From Sisyra terminalis (lineage: Eukaryota > Arthropoda > Insecta > Neuroptera > Sisyridae), in the NCBI GenBank assembly GCA_958496175.1, contig OY292278.1, positions 50,344,001-50,408,000 on the forward strand: a stretch of DNA of 64,000 bases, given 5' to 3'. Position numbers and translations under genes: made by a program. Positions within the stretch are counted from its first letter, which is position 1. Each line of letters begins with the position of its first letter. Below the pieces are notes generated by a model, which saw only the letters and a program-made list of their open reading frames with translations, was not told where the DNA came from and did not search any database. Below are positions 23,601-33,405 of the stretch, piece after piece.

Positions 23601-25430
23601 AGTTTTCCTTCATAAAAATTAACTAAAATCCCTATCGATTTTCCAACAAATTTTCAACTGATTTCCTCATTACTCCCTTACACCAACAGGTGGTTCTAAA
23701 TTTTAATTCTTTAATTCCTTGTTTAGCGGAAAGAATTACAAAAAAAAAAATGGGTGATTGAAAGCTAAAGCTTTCAAAAATCTTTCAAAGCTCTTCGATT
23801 CACAAAAGATCTCAAAAAAAAAGTTAAAAATTTCAATTAAAGATTTTTTGATCGATTTGCCTTATAAACATTTTTTGTTATGGTAAAAATATTGGTGAAA
23901 GATCAATTTTTTTTATTTGGGAATCAAAACAATTGTTTTAATTGATTTAACCAAATTAATTGCCTTTTTAAACCAGTAAAAACTATTACAGACGAAAATC
24001 ATCGAATGTAATGTACATATGCAAACCCACTACTTACATGCACAACCGATTGCCTATACTATATACAATAACAAAATATTTTACCCCAAAGTTTTTTTCT
24101 ATATTTATCGCATAAAATTACCAAATTGGTTCTACAACTTCCAATAAGACCGTTAATTAAGCCTTGTTATCCTATACAAATTCAAACTCTTGTTTTCAAA
24201 AAGTCAGCAGAGTTCTTTTGAAAAAAATACATATTTTTCTTTGGCTTACAACTGCAACTAATTGCATTTACATGAAGTGCATTTAATTGGTTTCCATTCA
24301 GCATTCCGCAACCAAATAGTTAATCACTTAATTAAAACGAATGAAGCGATTTAAATTCAATTTAGCATCGATAAATTTGTTATTCTAGCTGATTGAATTG
24401 AATCAGGTTTTTCTATTGGCCTAAATAAGGTTTGGGCTGTCCCCCAATAGGAGACATTCATTAGACAAGGTTGATTAATGCGTTCAAAGACTTGTTAAAC
24501 GTTGATTTAGTGATTCGGGTTATGTAATCGCTTGAAAATTATGAAACGGCATAAATTATTTCCATATTTATTTTTTTTTTCCACCCATAGACAGTATTAT
24601 GTGTGGCGGCTTTGGTGGCCACGTCACAAGCCGTCATTCCTGTGGGACACGGATATGCCGCTCCCGCCTATGCCGCCCCGGCATTCGCTCACGGATATGC
24701 TGCCCCAGCTTATGGACACGGCTATGCCGCTCCAGCTTATGCCCATGGATATGCAGCTCCAGCTGTTTACGGTAAATTTCATTAAATATCCCCAAAAAAA
24801 AATCTACTCAACAAACATTTTTTTCTTAAGGACACGGATATTTAGCCGCCCCGAAAATCGCCGCCCCAGTTTATGGTAAACATTCTTAACAAACAATTAA
24901 CACGACAGAGATATAATTAAAAAAATATTTTAGCACCCAAAATCGCTGCTCCAGTTTACAGTCACGCATATGCCCCAGCCCCGGCTGTCGTGAAAAAAGT
25001 TGTCGCCCCTGAGGTTTACGTAAGTCTCTAATTATTTCATTTAAAAAAAAAAGCCAATTTTCAATGTAAATTTTCTAAAAAAATCACTAGGCCTATCCCA
25101 AATATGAATTCAATTACGGAGTAACTGACGGCCATACTGGAGACCAAAAATCCCAATGGGAAACTCGCGATGGTGATGTGGTAAAAGGACAATATTCTTT
25201 GGTCGAACCTGATGGCACTCTTCGTACCGTTGACTACACATCCGATGCCCACAATGGATTCAACGCTGTTGTAAGCCGTCAAGGCCATGCTAGCCATCCT
25301 CAAGTATTTATCCCCACAAAAAAAAAAAATCCCCAACTAATTTCCTGTTTTTCAGGTCGTCGCCAAAGCTGTCGTCGCTCATCAACCCTTAGTCGCTGCC
25401 CATCCTGCAGGATATGCCTACCACGGTTAA
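20697..25430 (+). CDS. RR-2 cuticular protein with AAPA/HGY repeats (complete, six coding exons)
   Basis: Secreted chitin-binding cuticle protein of 203 residues. Coding exons: 20697-20708, 24591-24771, 24831-24875, 24934-25019, 25091-25303, 25356-25430 (TAA); all introns are GT-AG and the phases agree. Exon 1 encodes only MFLK and is split from [14 protein letters not shown], giving an 18-residue signal peptide with likely cleavage after SQA. A first exon of about four codons before a long intron is typical of insect cuticle genes. Residues 19-108 are Ala/Pro/Tyr/His repeats ([15 protein letters not shown] style) and a KKVVAPEVY linker. The RR-2 domain is at about 111-173: [61 protein letters not shown]. 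The tail has [12 protein letters not shown] and ends YAYHG. Length and layout are ordinary for RR-2 proteins. The exon 1 assignment rests on promoter, start and splice agreement, not on cDNA. Confidence 0.93.
20796..20897. mobile_element. Miniature inverted-repeat element in intron 1
   Basis: TTGAAGTGAAGTGGTGCATT at 20796-20815 is perfectly repeated in reverse at 20878-20897, in a 102-bp unit. A MITE of very small size, or a hairpin. No target duplication is obvious. Confidence 0.7.
21170..22135. repeat. Tandem duplication, period 480 bp
   Basis: CCTTTTTGTATATATTTTT at 21181 recurs at 21661. The following text stays aligned with few differences to TTTTTTATGGAGAAGAAC and TTTTCGTCTAAAAGT at the end of each unit. 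The two copies look over 90 percent alike by eye, so the duplication is fairly recent. It lies wholly in intron 1 of the cuticle gene. Confidence 0.85.
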
Positions 25431-25743
25431 AACTCACCCCTCATCAACACCCCCGCAACCACATCTCTCCATTCTCCGAAGGAAAATCTTTTTTGACTCA
25501 TACAAAGCAGTATTAAAATTCGCTGTAAATAATTTCAGCTTAATCTTTTCTTATAAATTTCAGGTGTTTTAGATTTTCGTGCCAATTGAGTCAAGGAAGA
25601 TTTTTTTTCCTACTTGATATCACTCACATTAATAACTATTACTATCAACGTTTTATATGTACCTATCAAATGTGTCTATGTACCATTTTTCTCAATATTT
25701 ATTATGTTAAGCTGTGAAAAGCACAAAATATTAATGCAGCTTT

Positions 25744-25749
25744 AATAAA
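25744..25749 (+). terminator. Poly(A) signal of the second cuticle gene
   Basis: AATAAA about 315 bases after the TAA at 25430, followed by TA/T-rich sequence. No earlier canonical hexamer is seen in the 3' UTR. Confidence 0.6.
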
Positions 25750-25834
25750 AAAATATATATTTTATTATATTATTGAAAAATGTACTTATTCTTTTGAAAA
25801 ATTACCAAAGACTATCGATTTTTTCTGGAAAAAA

Positions 25835-26360
25835 TATCAAGATTTCTTTGCAACTTCGTTGAAAATTTGAGAATTTTGAAGTATTATTTTTTTATATTTT
25901 TGATTGGGCAATCCTTTAAAGGATGATCTCATCAAAAGATGTCCTTAAAATTTGACAACATTAAAAGTTATTCTTCTTTTTCTACGATACTCCAGCTTTG
26001 TTCCTAGTTCTAGTAAGTCAAAGCTTTTGAGATGAATCTAAATAGACAATTGGGACCCAAAGGGTCCCCAGCTCAAATTCAGGTACGAATCGGATAGGTC
26101 ATGTGAACCAGTTCCCCTCTCTTCACATTTTTGGTGTACACTTAATTCAATTTTAATTTTCATGGTATGGAAAGTGATTTCTTCGAAAACTTCGTTCGAT
26201 TTTAACCGATGAAAATCAACAAAATTTCTTTGCAACTTCGTTGAAAATTTGAAAAATATTAAATATTATATTTACATTTTTGCTTGGGCAATTCTCCAAA
26301 GAATGATCTCATCAAAAGATGTCCTTAAAACTTGGCAACATTAAAAATTTTATGTAACCC
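25835..26360. repeat. Two-copy repeat, period 382 bp
   Basis: TTTCTTTGCAACTTCGTTG at 25843 recurs at 26225, and GATCTCATCAAAAGATGTCC with a CTTAAAA block occurs in both copies (about 25924 and 26307). The stretch between is not shared. It begins about 90 bases past the poly(A) signal of the cuticle gene. Confidence 0.75.
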
Positions 26361-26582
26361 CATAATAGAATAGAATACCTATCAAGTTTCAATCATTTTT
26401 TTTTAAATCATCCCTTATTTTTGCTTGACTTGAAATAATGTCAGAGCTTTTTCTACTCCTTAATTTTCTTGAATTTTCTCTCCACATTTCAACCCTTTTC
26501 CCATTAATTATATTAGATCCACCAGATATTCTTTTGGTTTGCCTATACTAATCATTTTATTGTTCAATAAGAATCTATAAAG

Positions 26583-26760
26583 CAGGGGTGTCTCACATGA
26601 TTTTTTGGAGGGTCAGATTTTAGTTTTTATTTCCGCAGTGATCCAAAAAAAAATGTCTAATAGTAACAAATAGCAACAATAATACAATAACAATAATAAA
26701 GCAAGAAGCATTATACAAAAGTACAAAAGCAAAGCAAAAATAATAAATGACTCGTTTATT
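26583..26760 (+). mobile_element. hAT-like element end with adjoining repeat (copy 1)
   Basis: CAGGGGTGTCTCACATGATT and GGAGGGTCAGATTT resemble a hAT terminal region. The same block with the same left flank (ATAAAG/TCTAAAG) and a following TAGCAACAATAATACAATAA block occurs at 27678. No transposase fragment is visible. Confidence 0.5.
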
Positions 26761-26982
26761 TTGAAAGTGGTGTAAGTCCATTTCAAGGATTGAAGTCCAT
26801 TTCTTGTAACTAGAACAACGTATGTTTATTATTTAACTGCTAAGTTTTCACAAATTACTGATTTTAACAAAAACGATAATTATTCCCTCCTCCTTAGTAT
26901 CTTCCATAGTTTCTATAATTAAAAATGATCACACTATAGGGATTGTTCTTGAAATGGACTTAACTCACTTTCAAAATAAACG
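26753..26982. mobile_element. MITE with CGTTTATTTTGAAAGTG inverted ends (copy 2)
   Basis: Begins CGTTTATTTTGAAAGTGGTG and ends ACTTTCAAAATAAACG, 230 bp, and aligns along its length with the copy at 5361-5597, including CTCCTCCTTAGT and CACTATAGGGATTG. Confidence 0.75.
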
Positions 26983-27114
26983 GCGCGTATAATAAAAAAG
27001 GATTTTTTTTAAAAAAAATCCCCTAAAAGAGTCAAAAATGGTAGCAAAGTTTGTATAGGATAACATCTAATGAACAATCGAAATTTCAAATTTCATAATC
27101 AAAATGCCGTTATA

Positions 27115-27640
27115 GACGAAACTTTATTACCGGTTAATATAAAAAAATGTTACTAGAACAAAGTTTGTTAATTATTTAATTACTAAGTTTTCAGAAATTA
27201 TTGATTTCATTTTAGTTGTCAACAAAAACGACAATTATTTCTTCCCCTTTAAAAATGGTAACACTATAGGGATTGTTATTGAAACGGACTTAACTCACTT
27301 TCAAAATAAACGGCGTATTTATTAAATGAATTGTTTGACATGAAAATCATCTAAAAGATTGGAGAAGATTGCCATAAATAAATCATTAAGTGGTACATCA
27401 ATTTATAAAAAAAATATTATTTTCTGTTATTTTCGGAACGTATTAAAATTTTTTTTCAAAAATCTGGACAATAATATATAAAGAATAATTTTATTGACCT
27501 TTTACTTTTATAAATTTATCACAACTTTTATTTTAACAATTTTTAAAACAGCTTTAAAGTATAACTCAGAGATCATCGTTTGTGTTCTTACCAAGCATTG
27601 AAGTCTCCCATATAAACCCTATAGGTTTTACCTCAAAATA
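27115..27640 (+). repeat. Partial MITE plus array unit homologous to 5360-5930
   Basis: The MITE's right part (from TTACTAGAACAAAG at about 27149 to AATAAACGG near 27312) is followed by ATGAATTGTTTGACATG, AAGATTGCCATAAATAAATC, GTGGTACATCAATTTATAA and a 31-nt core at 27578-27608. The same order occurs at 5400-5900, so this is a copy of that array segment. The left end of the MITE is missing. Confidence 0.75.
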
Positions 27641-27677
27641 AACGGTTCATTTAATTTTTGTATAAAAATCTCTAAAG

Positions 27678-27800
27678 CAGGGGTGTCTAACATAGTTTTG
27701 TGGAGGGTCAGATTTAAGATTTTTATTTTATAGTAACTAATAGCAACAATAATACAATAACAACGACAAAGCAATAATAATAATTATATATAGATGGCTT
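27678..27800 (+). mobile_element. hAT-like element end (copy 2)
   Basis: CAGGGGTGTCTAACATAG, then GTGGAGGGTCAGATTT, then TAGCAACAATAATACAATAA: the same arrangement as at 26583 with a shorter interior. Confidence 0.5.
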
Positions 27801-28390
27801 AAAACTTAACAAGTTCTCAAGCTTTTTATTGGACAGGTCTGCTCTAAAAAATATCCAAATTTATTGCTATATTTGTCATTCAGAAAAATTATAAAATCAT
27901 TTGAAGATTTCAAGAAGATCCATGGGAAATAGCAAAAGAAAAATGGATTCTTTACAATTATTCCTGAACTATTTATTTTGAAAGTGGTGCAAATCCATTG
28001 AAGAACTTATAAGCTTTTCAATGCTTAAAAACTATTTTTGCATCTATCCAACCTGCTTGTAAATTTTTCAAAAGTACTATCCAAGATTAATTCAATTTCA
28101 ATTCGATTAAAAAAAAAAATCATTCGAAACTTTTTCCGGCTAATTACGGAACTGTTTTGAAAGTAAAATGCTGAGCCAAGTGAAATCAAAGCCTTGCGAA
28201 AAGTCTCGAACAATATTTGATCGATCCTAATTAAGATTACAGCGACCTTAGCCCAATAACAAATAAAAAACGAAATCAATTTTTACTGTCTTTTATTTGA
28301 AAATAAAAACATTTTCAACCATTCCAAAATGAGAATGTGCGATAAAAATCAATCCTCTTACTCATAAAAAATATTGATTCATTAATAATT

Positions 28391-28630
28391 ATGACTCAAC
28401 ACAAGTTTATGGATCAATTTTTTGATGCTTTAGTTTTAGGCGAAAAATTTCAAAGAGGCAAAAATTCCCGTTTCGATTTCTATAATATAAACGAAATGCA
28501 TTTTCCGTTTGGCGTTGGAAATCGTTATGATATTAATTTAATGAGTTGGGAAAGTAAACGACCTCCGCGGGACAAATATACATATTTCCAATTATCAAGT
28601 TGTGTGCGTTTCTGGCTTAATCTAGGTTGA
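28391..28630 (+). other. 79-codon frame of unknown nature
   Basis: A continuous frame from an ATG with less biased composition than most short frames here (contains KFQRGKNSRFDFYNINEMHF and PPRDKYTYFQLSS). I recognise no domain, and see no promoter, splice or neighbour support. The sequence to 28720 stays relatively GC-rich (CCTTCGAAGTCCGCGATGGC). It may be a decayed exon, an old element or chance. Confidence 0.2.
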
Positions 28631-29273
28631 CAGTGTTTTATTTATTGAAGCCCTTCGAAGTCCGCGATGGCCAAAAGGAACAAACATTGCCCTGTCGCCT
28701 ATCCACATATACCATACCTAGTTGTAATACCAGTTTTCTTCAATCAAAACTCAATTTACTTATGCGGCCAATCATTATAACTTAATTACAATTAATTATC
28801 ATTATCGATTTTATAACAGCTCCACATCTCTTCTATCAAATTAATAGATTGTCACATGGAAAATGTGTCACTGTGCATGCGATGACAAAATTTATAATCT
28901 AAGTCTCTACATTCACAACTCTGACGATTAAAGAAGTTTATTTAATTGATAAATGGATAAAAACATTAATTTTTCAGTGCTGAATTGCATAGCATCTATT
29001 ATATAAACGAGCCTCTGGACCGCTTTGGCACATTTTGGTGTTGAAATATTTGTAGAGGCCACAGGAAGATTTAAAAGGTGAGAAAATAAGAAGAAGTTGT
29101 AAGGAAAATAGTAAAAGGACCACAAAAAATTTCCCATTTCAACTGTTAATGCCTGTAAAATAGGCCAAATAGGCGCTGACATTAATAAATATTTGACAAC
29201 AATCAAGTACTCCCATTTAATTATATTTACATTTTTTACTTAATATTTATTGTAATCTGCAACAATTGGGGAA

Positions 29274-29612
29274 ATGATAATCATTTGTCAACATTGTAAA
29301 GCTTTAAAATACAGCCGTGAATCTATTGGGTTATGTTGTGCTGGTGGAAAGGTAAAACTGCAACAATTGGTCCTACCACTAGATCCATTACATTCATTAG
29401 TTTATGGGATAAGTAATTATTCTAAGAACTCCTCGGTCAATACTAAAAATATATATCTTGTTTTCAAATTACGTCATTTGGCCCATAAAACAAATTTAAT
29501 GTTTAAGGAAGTACTGAAGAAAACAGGAATATTCCCAGTAAGCTTTCAGCCCTTGACTAATAGCAACTCTAGGATCGAATTGGTCAACCATGAATTGAAA
29601 ATTGAAATTTAA
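29274..29612 (+). mobile_element. Helitron protein remnant (decayed)
   Basis: The first about 65 residues carry the cysteine-rich pattern found just before the helicase-like N domain of Helitron Rep/helicase proteins: CQHCKALKYSRESIGLCC, then GGKVKL, then a DPLHSLVYG block and SKNSSVNTKNIYLVF. This matches the family order C-x2-C-x-A-x(7)-E-x(3)-G-x-CC-x(2)-GKV, followed by P-L-x(2)-L and an N-x(4)-F segment. Full proteins run to well over a thousand residues; here the frame ends after 112, and no Rep HUH motif or helicase follows. The 3' side abuts the start of a foldback A element at about 29620. Not functional. Confidence 0.7.
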
Positions 29613-29619
29613 TTTATTT

Positions 29620-31027
29620 CTAATTTCTTAATTATATCGAAAATATTGTTGGAAATGACAGAAAAAAAAAGTAAAAGTTTAAGCTCTTAATATAAATTGT
29701 GTATACAATATATAGGATATATTGCATGTCCAATGTATGTAGTATAATTTAATTCAAGTTCAAACAAAAATATTCGTGACGTATTGCTCAGAAACGTATT
29801 TCGATTGCCAAGCAACTTCCTCAGTGGTCATCAAGTAGTTTGGATCCCTCCGTAACTGTTTTGTAATGATTCACTTTGTTTTTGTAAGCGATCCAAACTA
29901 CTTGACAACCACTGAGGAAGATTGCTTGGCAATCGAAATACGTATCTGGGCAATACGTCACGAATATTTTTGTTTGCACTTCTGTTCAAATTTATTTTTA
30001 TGGTATGATTTTTATATATTATTATATTAAATTATAATACATAAATTGGACCGCAATATATCCTATATATTGTATACACAGTATAATTGTTCAAAGTCAG
30101 CGAAAAAATAATATTTTGATCTCAATATTAATTTTAAGAGGTGCCGTATCGCAAATTTCGATTTTCAGTTTAAATAACATGGGACCAATATTTTCTTGCA
30201 CTTTGGAATTTTATAGCTCCCGTTGGTGCCAATATTTTGGAATGACCAAGGTAAATTCTTGTTGAAAATTGAACGATCTACAAAAAAGGTCTCTAATCAA
30301 GTTTTTGATATATTTACTCCTTCAAAAGTTATTCGAGGTCAAAGTGGAATTAAAGAGAAGTTTTAATATTTTTTCAATTTTTTGACGCAACAATCAATTT
30401 TATAAGAAAATTTTATAGGACATTTTTTGTAGAACACTTTTTTTCTATTACTTATCTTTTTAAAAGTTTTTGATATTTTTTACCGGCCCTAAGTTATTTA
30501 ATTAAAATAAAAATAAAAAAATTATGTTCAAAATATAATACTTCAGGGAATTTTCAGTTTAATGCAAATAACTGAGGACCTATGAAAAGTATCAAAAACT
30601 TTTAAAGAGATAAGTTATAGAAAAAAAATGTCCTATAAAATTTTCTCATAAAATTGATGGTTGTGTCAAAAAATTGAAAAAATATTAACATTACTCTTTA
30701 GTTCAACTTTGACCTCGAAAAATATTTGAAGGAATAAATATATCAAAAACTTGTTCGAGACCTTTTTTATAGGTCGTTCAATTTTCTATAAGAATATACC
30801 TTGGTCAATCCGAAATATTGTCACAAACGTGAGGTATAAAAGTCCAAAGTGCAAGAGAACATTGTTCCCATGTTATTTAAATGGGAACTCGAAATTTGCG
30901 ATGCGGCACCTCTTAATATTAATATTAAGAGCATAAACTTTCACAGGATTTTTATTTGTCATTCCCAACAATATTTTCGATATAATTAAGAAAAAAAAAA
31001 TTATCATTTTTTTTTTGAATCAGTCTA
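29620..31027. mobile_element. Foldback family A, copy 3, split by foldback B
   Basis: Family A text runs from TTTCTTAATTATATCG to GTTTAAGCTCTTAATAT at 29696, stops, and resumes near 30122 with AATATTAATTTTAAGAGG, ending TTTTGAATCAGTCTA at 31027. The leftmost end is missing. The interruption is the foldback B copy at 29697-30121, so B is the younger insertion. Confidence 0.82.
29697..30121. mobile_element. Foldback family B, copy 2 (one inverted unit pair)
   Basis: Starts TGTGTATACAATATATAGG and ends in its reverse complement followed by GTATAATTGTTCAAAG and TCAGCGAAAAAATA. It carries one forward block (about 29770-29820) and one reverse block (about 29918-29965) of the 50-bp unit around ACGTATTTCGATTGCC, where copies 1 and 3 have three pairs. 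Confidence 0.82.
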
Positions 31028-31035
31028 GTACATAT

Positions 31036-31384
31036 ACAAAAAATTCAACTATATACTCAACTGGTGATATGAAGTTACATAGTAAAAGCTTGAAGGCCAA
31101 ATTAGAGCATGGCAACTTTAAATATGTCGTTTAAAGAATTTGGAACCAGTTTCAGGTATTTCTTATTTGTTGTCAATTATAAATACATTAACACCTTTTT
31201 CCGAATCCATTAGTAACACCTTTAATCTACCTTTATCTCACATTTTGGCCTTTGAGCTTTAACTATGTTATTTCATACCACCCGTTGAGATCAGGTAGAA
31301 ATTCTTTGCAATTTTAACACCTGTTAAGAATTTGTACCCGTTCTGCTTACAATAATAATCATTATTGACCAAAGGTTGATAAAA
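31036..31384 (+). repeat. Dispersed repeat C, copy next to foldback A
   Basis: Matches 13300-13650 in the opposite orientation (ACTCAACTGGTGATATGAAG, AGCTTGAAGGCCAAAT, CCACCCGTTGAGATCAGG). In both places it adjoins the TAGACTGATTC end of a foldback A copy. Confidence 0.7.
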
Positions 31385-33405
31385 TTAATGTAAATATTTG
31401 TCTACCTGAATTATATCGTTTATTCAAGAACAGGTTAATTGATTTCGATAATATTTTGTTTTCAGGTAGACTTTAGTGTTTCAATCAAAAAAAAAAAAAA
31501 GAAGTATAAAGATATAATTGATATACCAATATTTTATTCTGATTTCACTTTTAATTCCAATTTAAAGACAGCTTTACTGATTTGATAGAAACTTTGTAAT
31601 CAAGTTCAACTAAATTTTCTTCAGAAGAGCAGGTTGCCTATTGACGTTTAATTATTAATAAAAAAACAGTATTCTGACGAAGGCCGATTGAACGTTTACC
31701 CAATAGTTGGATACTAATTGGATCCTTTAATTAAATATCTGTATTATTTTAACAGAAAATAATTTTTCTCACAGGTCTTCAAAGAAATAAGAACTAATAA
31801 CTCTATTGCCAAAAATAGCAGTCCCATTGTCTTTGGTAAATGTTTTGTTAAGGATTTTTCCCATAAGATTGGTCATTATAATTACTAATGGGATCAATAG
31901 TAAAGATGACCTCATCACTATAAAACCAAATTTTTTTAAAGGTTTAATAACGGGATAGTAGTAGGCTTAGTAGAAACATACACCTTTTATTCCTATACGA
32001 CAATAATCCTATAAGTTGTTCAAATGTGGTTCTATATTATTCCTTGAAAAACGGCATTACTCCATTGAAATCAATTATTTATTATATCTCATTTTGATTA
32101 AAATACAAACTTTCTACTACAAAAGGTTTCCCCATTAAAATGAAATTAATTTGAATAGATAAACATATCTTTCAAAATTAATTTTGAATAGTTAATATAA
32201 TTTCTATTTTCATTTCACTTTAATGTCATTTTTCACCAATTACAATTTTCATCGAACTTTAATTAGTCGTTTTTGAAGAATAACCTCGAACGACACAACA
32301 AATATCATCGCCGCACAGGAATAAAAGTAGTACAAGAAGGATTTGAATTTGAAAAATATACTTAAATTCAAAATATGAAAATTTCGCAGTACATTACTCA
32401 TAATTATGACTGACTTAAATATTTGTCTACCTGAATTCTATCGTTTATCTAAGAACAGGTTAATTGATTTCGATAATATTTTGTTTTCAGGTATATCTTA
32501 GTGTTTAGCCAAAAATAAGTATAAAGGTTACAAACAAGACTAAATTAAATATTTGTATCAATACTTTATTCTGATTTCACTTATGGTTCCAATTTAAAGG
32601 CAGCTTTACTGATTTGATAGAGACTTTGTAATCAAGTTCAACTAATTTTTTTTCAGAAGAAAAGCTTGCCTATTTGGGTTTAATTATTAATAATAAAAGA
32701 AGCACTCAGAAGAAGTTTAATTAAAATAAATAAACGAACACCCATCATTTGGACCCTTTAATTAAATATCTAAATTATTTTAACAGAAAATGATTTTTCT
32801 CACCAATCTTCAAAGAAATAAGAACTAATAACTACTGTCAAAAATAGCAGTCCTATTGTTTTTGGTAGATGCTTCGTTAAGGATATTTCCCTTAAGATCT
32901 ATTATTATAACTATTACTAGGATCAACAGTAAAGATTACCTATTATCGTTATAAAGCCAAATTATCTCAAAGTTTTAATAACGGGATAGTAGTAGGCTTA
33001 GTACCTTAGTAGGTGCATACATATTTTAATCCTATACGACAATAATCCTATACGTTGCTCAAATATCATTCTATATTATTCCTTGTAAAACGGCATTAGT
33101 CCATTGAAATCAGCTATTTATTTTATCTGATTTTAATTAAAATACAATTTATCTACTACAAAAGGTTTCATCATTAAAATGAAATTAATTTTTAAAATTA
33201 AAACCATTTCTATTTTCGTTTCACGTTAATGCCATTCTTCACCGATTATAATTTTCATCGAACTGTAATTAGTCATTTTTGAAGAATAGATTCGAACGAC
33301 ACAATAAATACAATTGTCGCACCGGAATAAGAGTGAAAGAAGAACTTCAAAAATTTACTTCTTGAAAATATGAAAATTTCACCGTACATTACTCATAATT
33401 TTGAA
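31385..33405. repeat. Tandem duplication, period 1,025 bp
   Basis: TCTACCTGAATT at 31401 recurs at 32426, with long collinear matches: GAACAGGTTAATTGATTTCG, TTTACTGATTTGATAGA, AATAACGGGATAGTAGTAGG, CTATACGACAATAATCCTAT, CATTACTCATAATT. The copies differ by scattered substitutions and small indels. Near the left end of each, TGTCTACCTGAATT faces TTTTCAGGTAGAC or a close variant as a short inverted pair. No ORF is conserved between the copies. Confidence 0.82.

Larger units (their letters stand above)
20709..24590 (+). other. Long first intron of the second cuticle gene
   Basis: A 3,882-bp intron with donor GTAACT at 20709 and acceptor CCACCCATAG ending at 24590. It contains an inverted-repeat element at 20796-20897, a 480-bp tandem duplication at 21170-22135, and fragments of the CGTTTATTTTGAAAGTG family near 22410 and 22600. 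The remainder, 22900-24590, is AT-rich with nothing I can name. Long first introns in this family often carry regulatory sites. Confidence 0.75.

Noticed and set aside
24532..24879. A 115-aa frame across exon 2 and exon 3 of the second cuticle gene
   Set aside because: Wrong frame: it reads the AAPA repeats as Met/Pro/Leu-rich sequence and runs through both splice sites. The other frame gives the signal peptide and the RR-2 domain.
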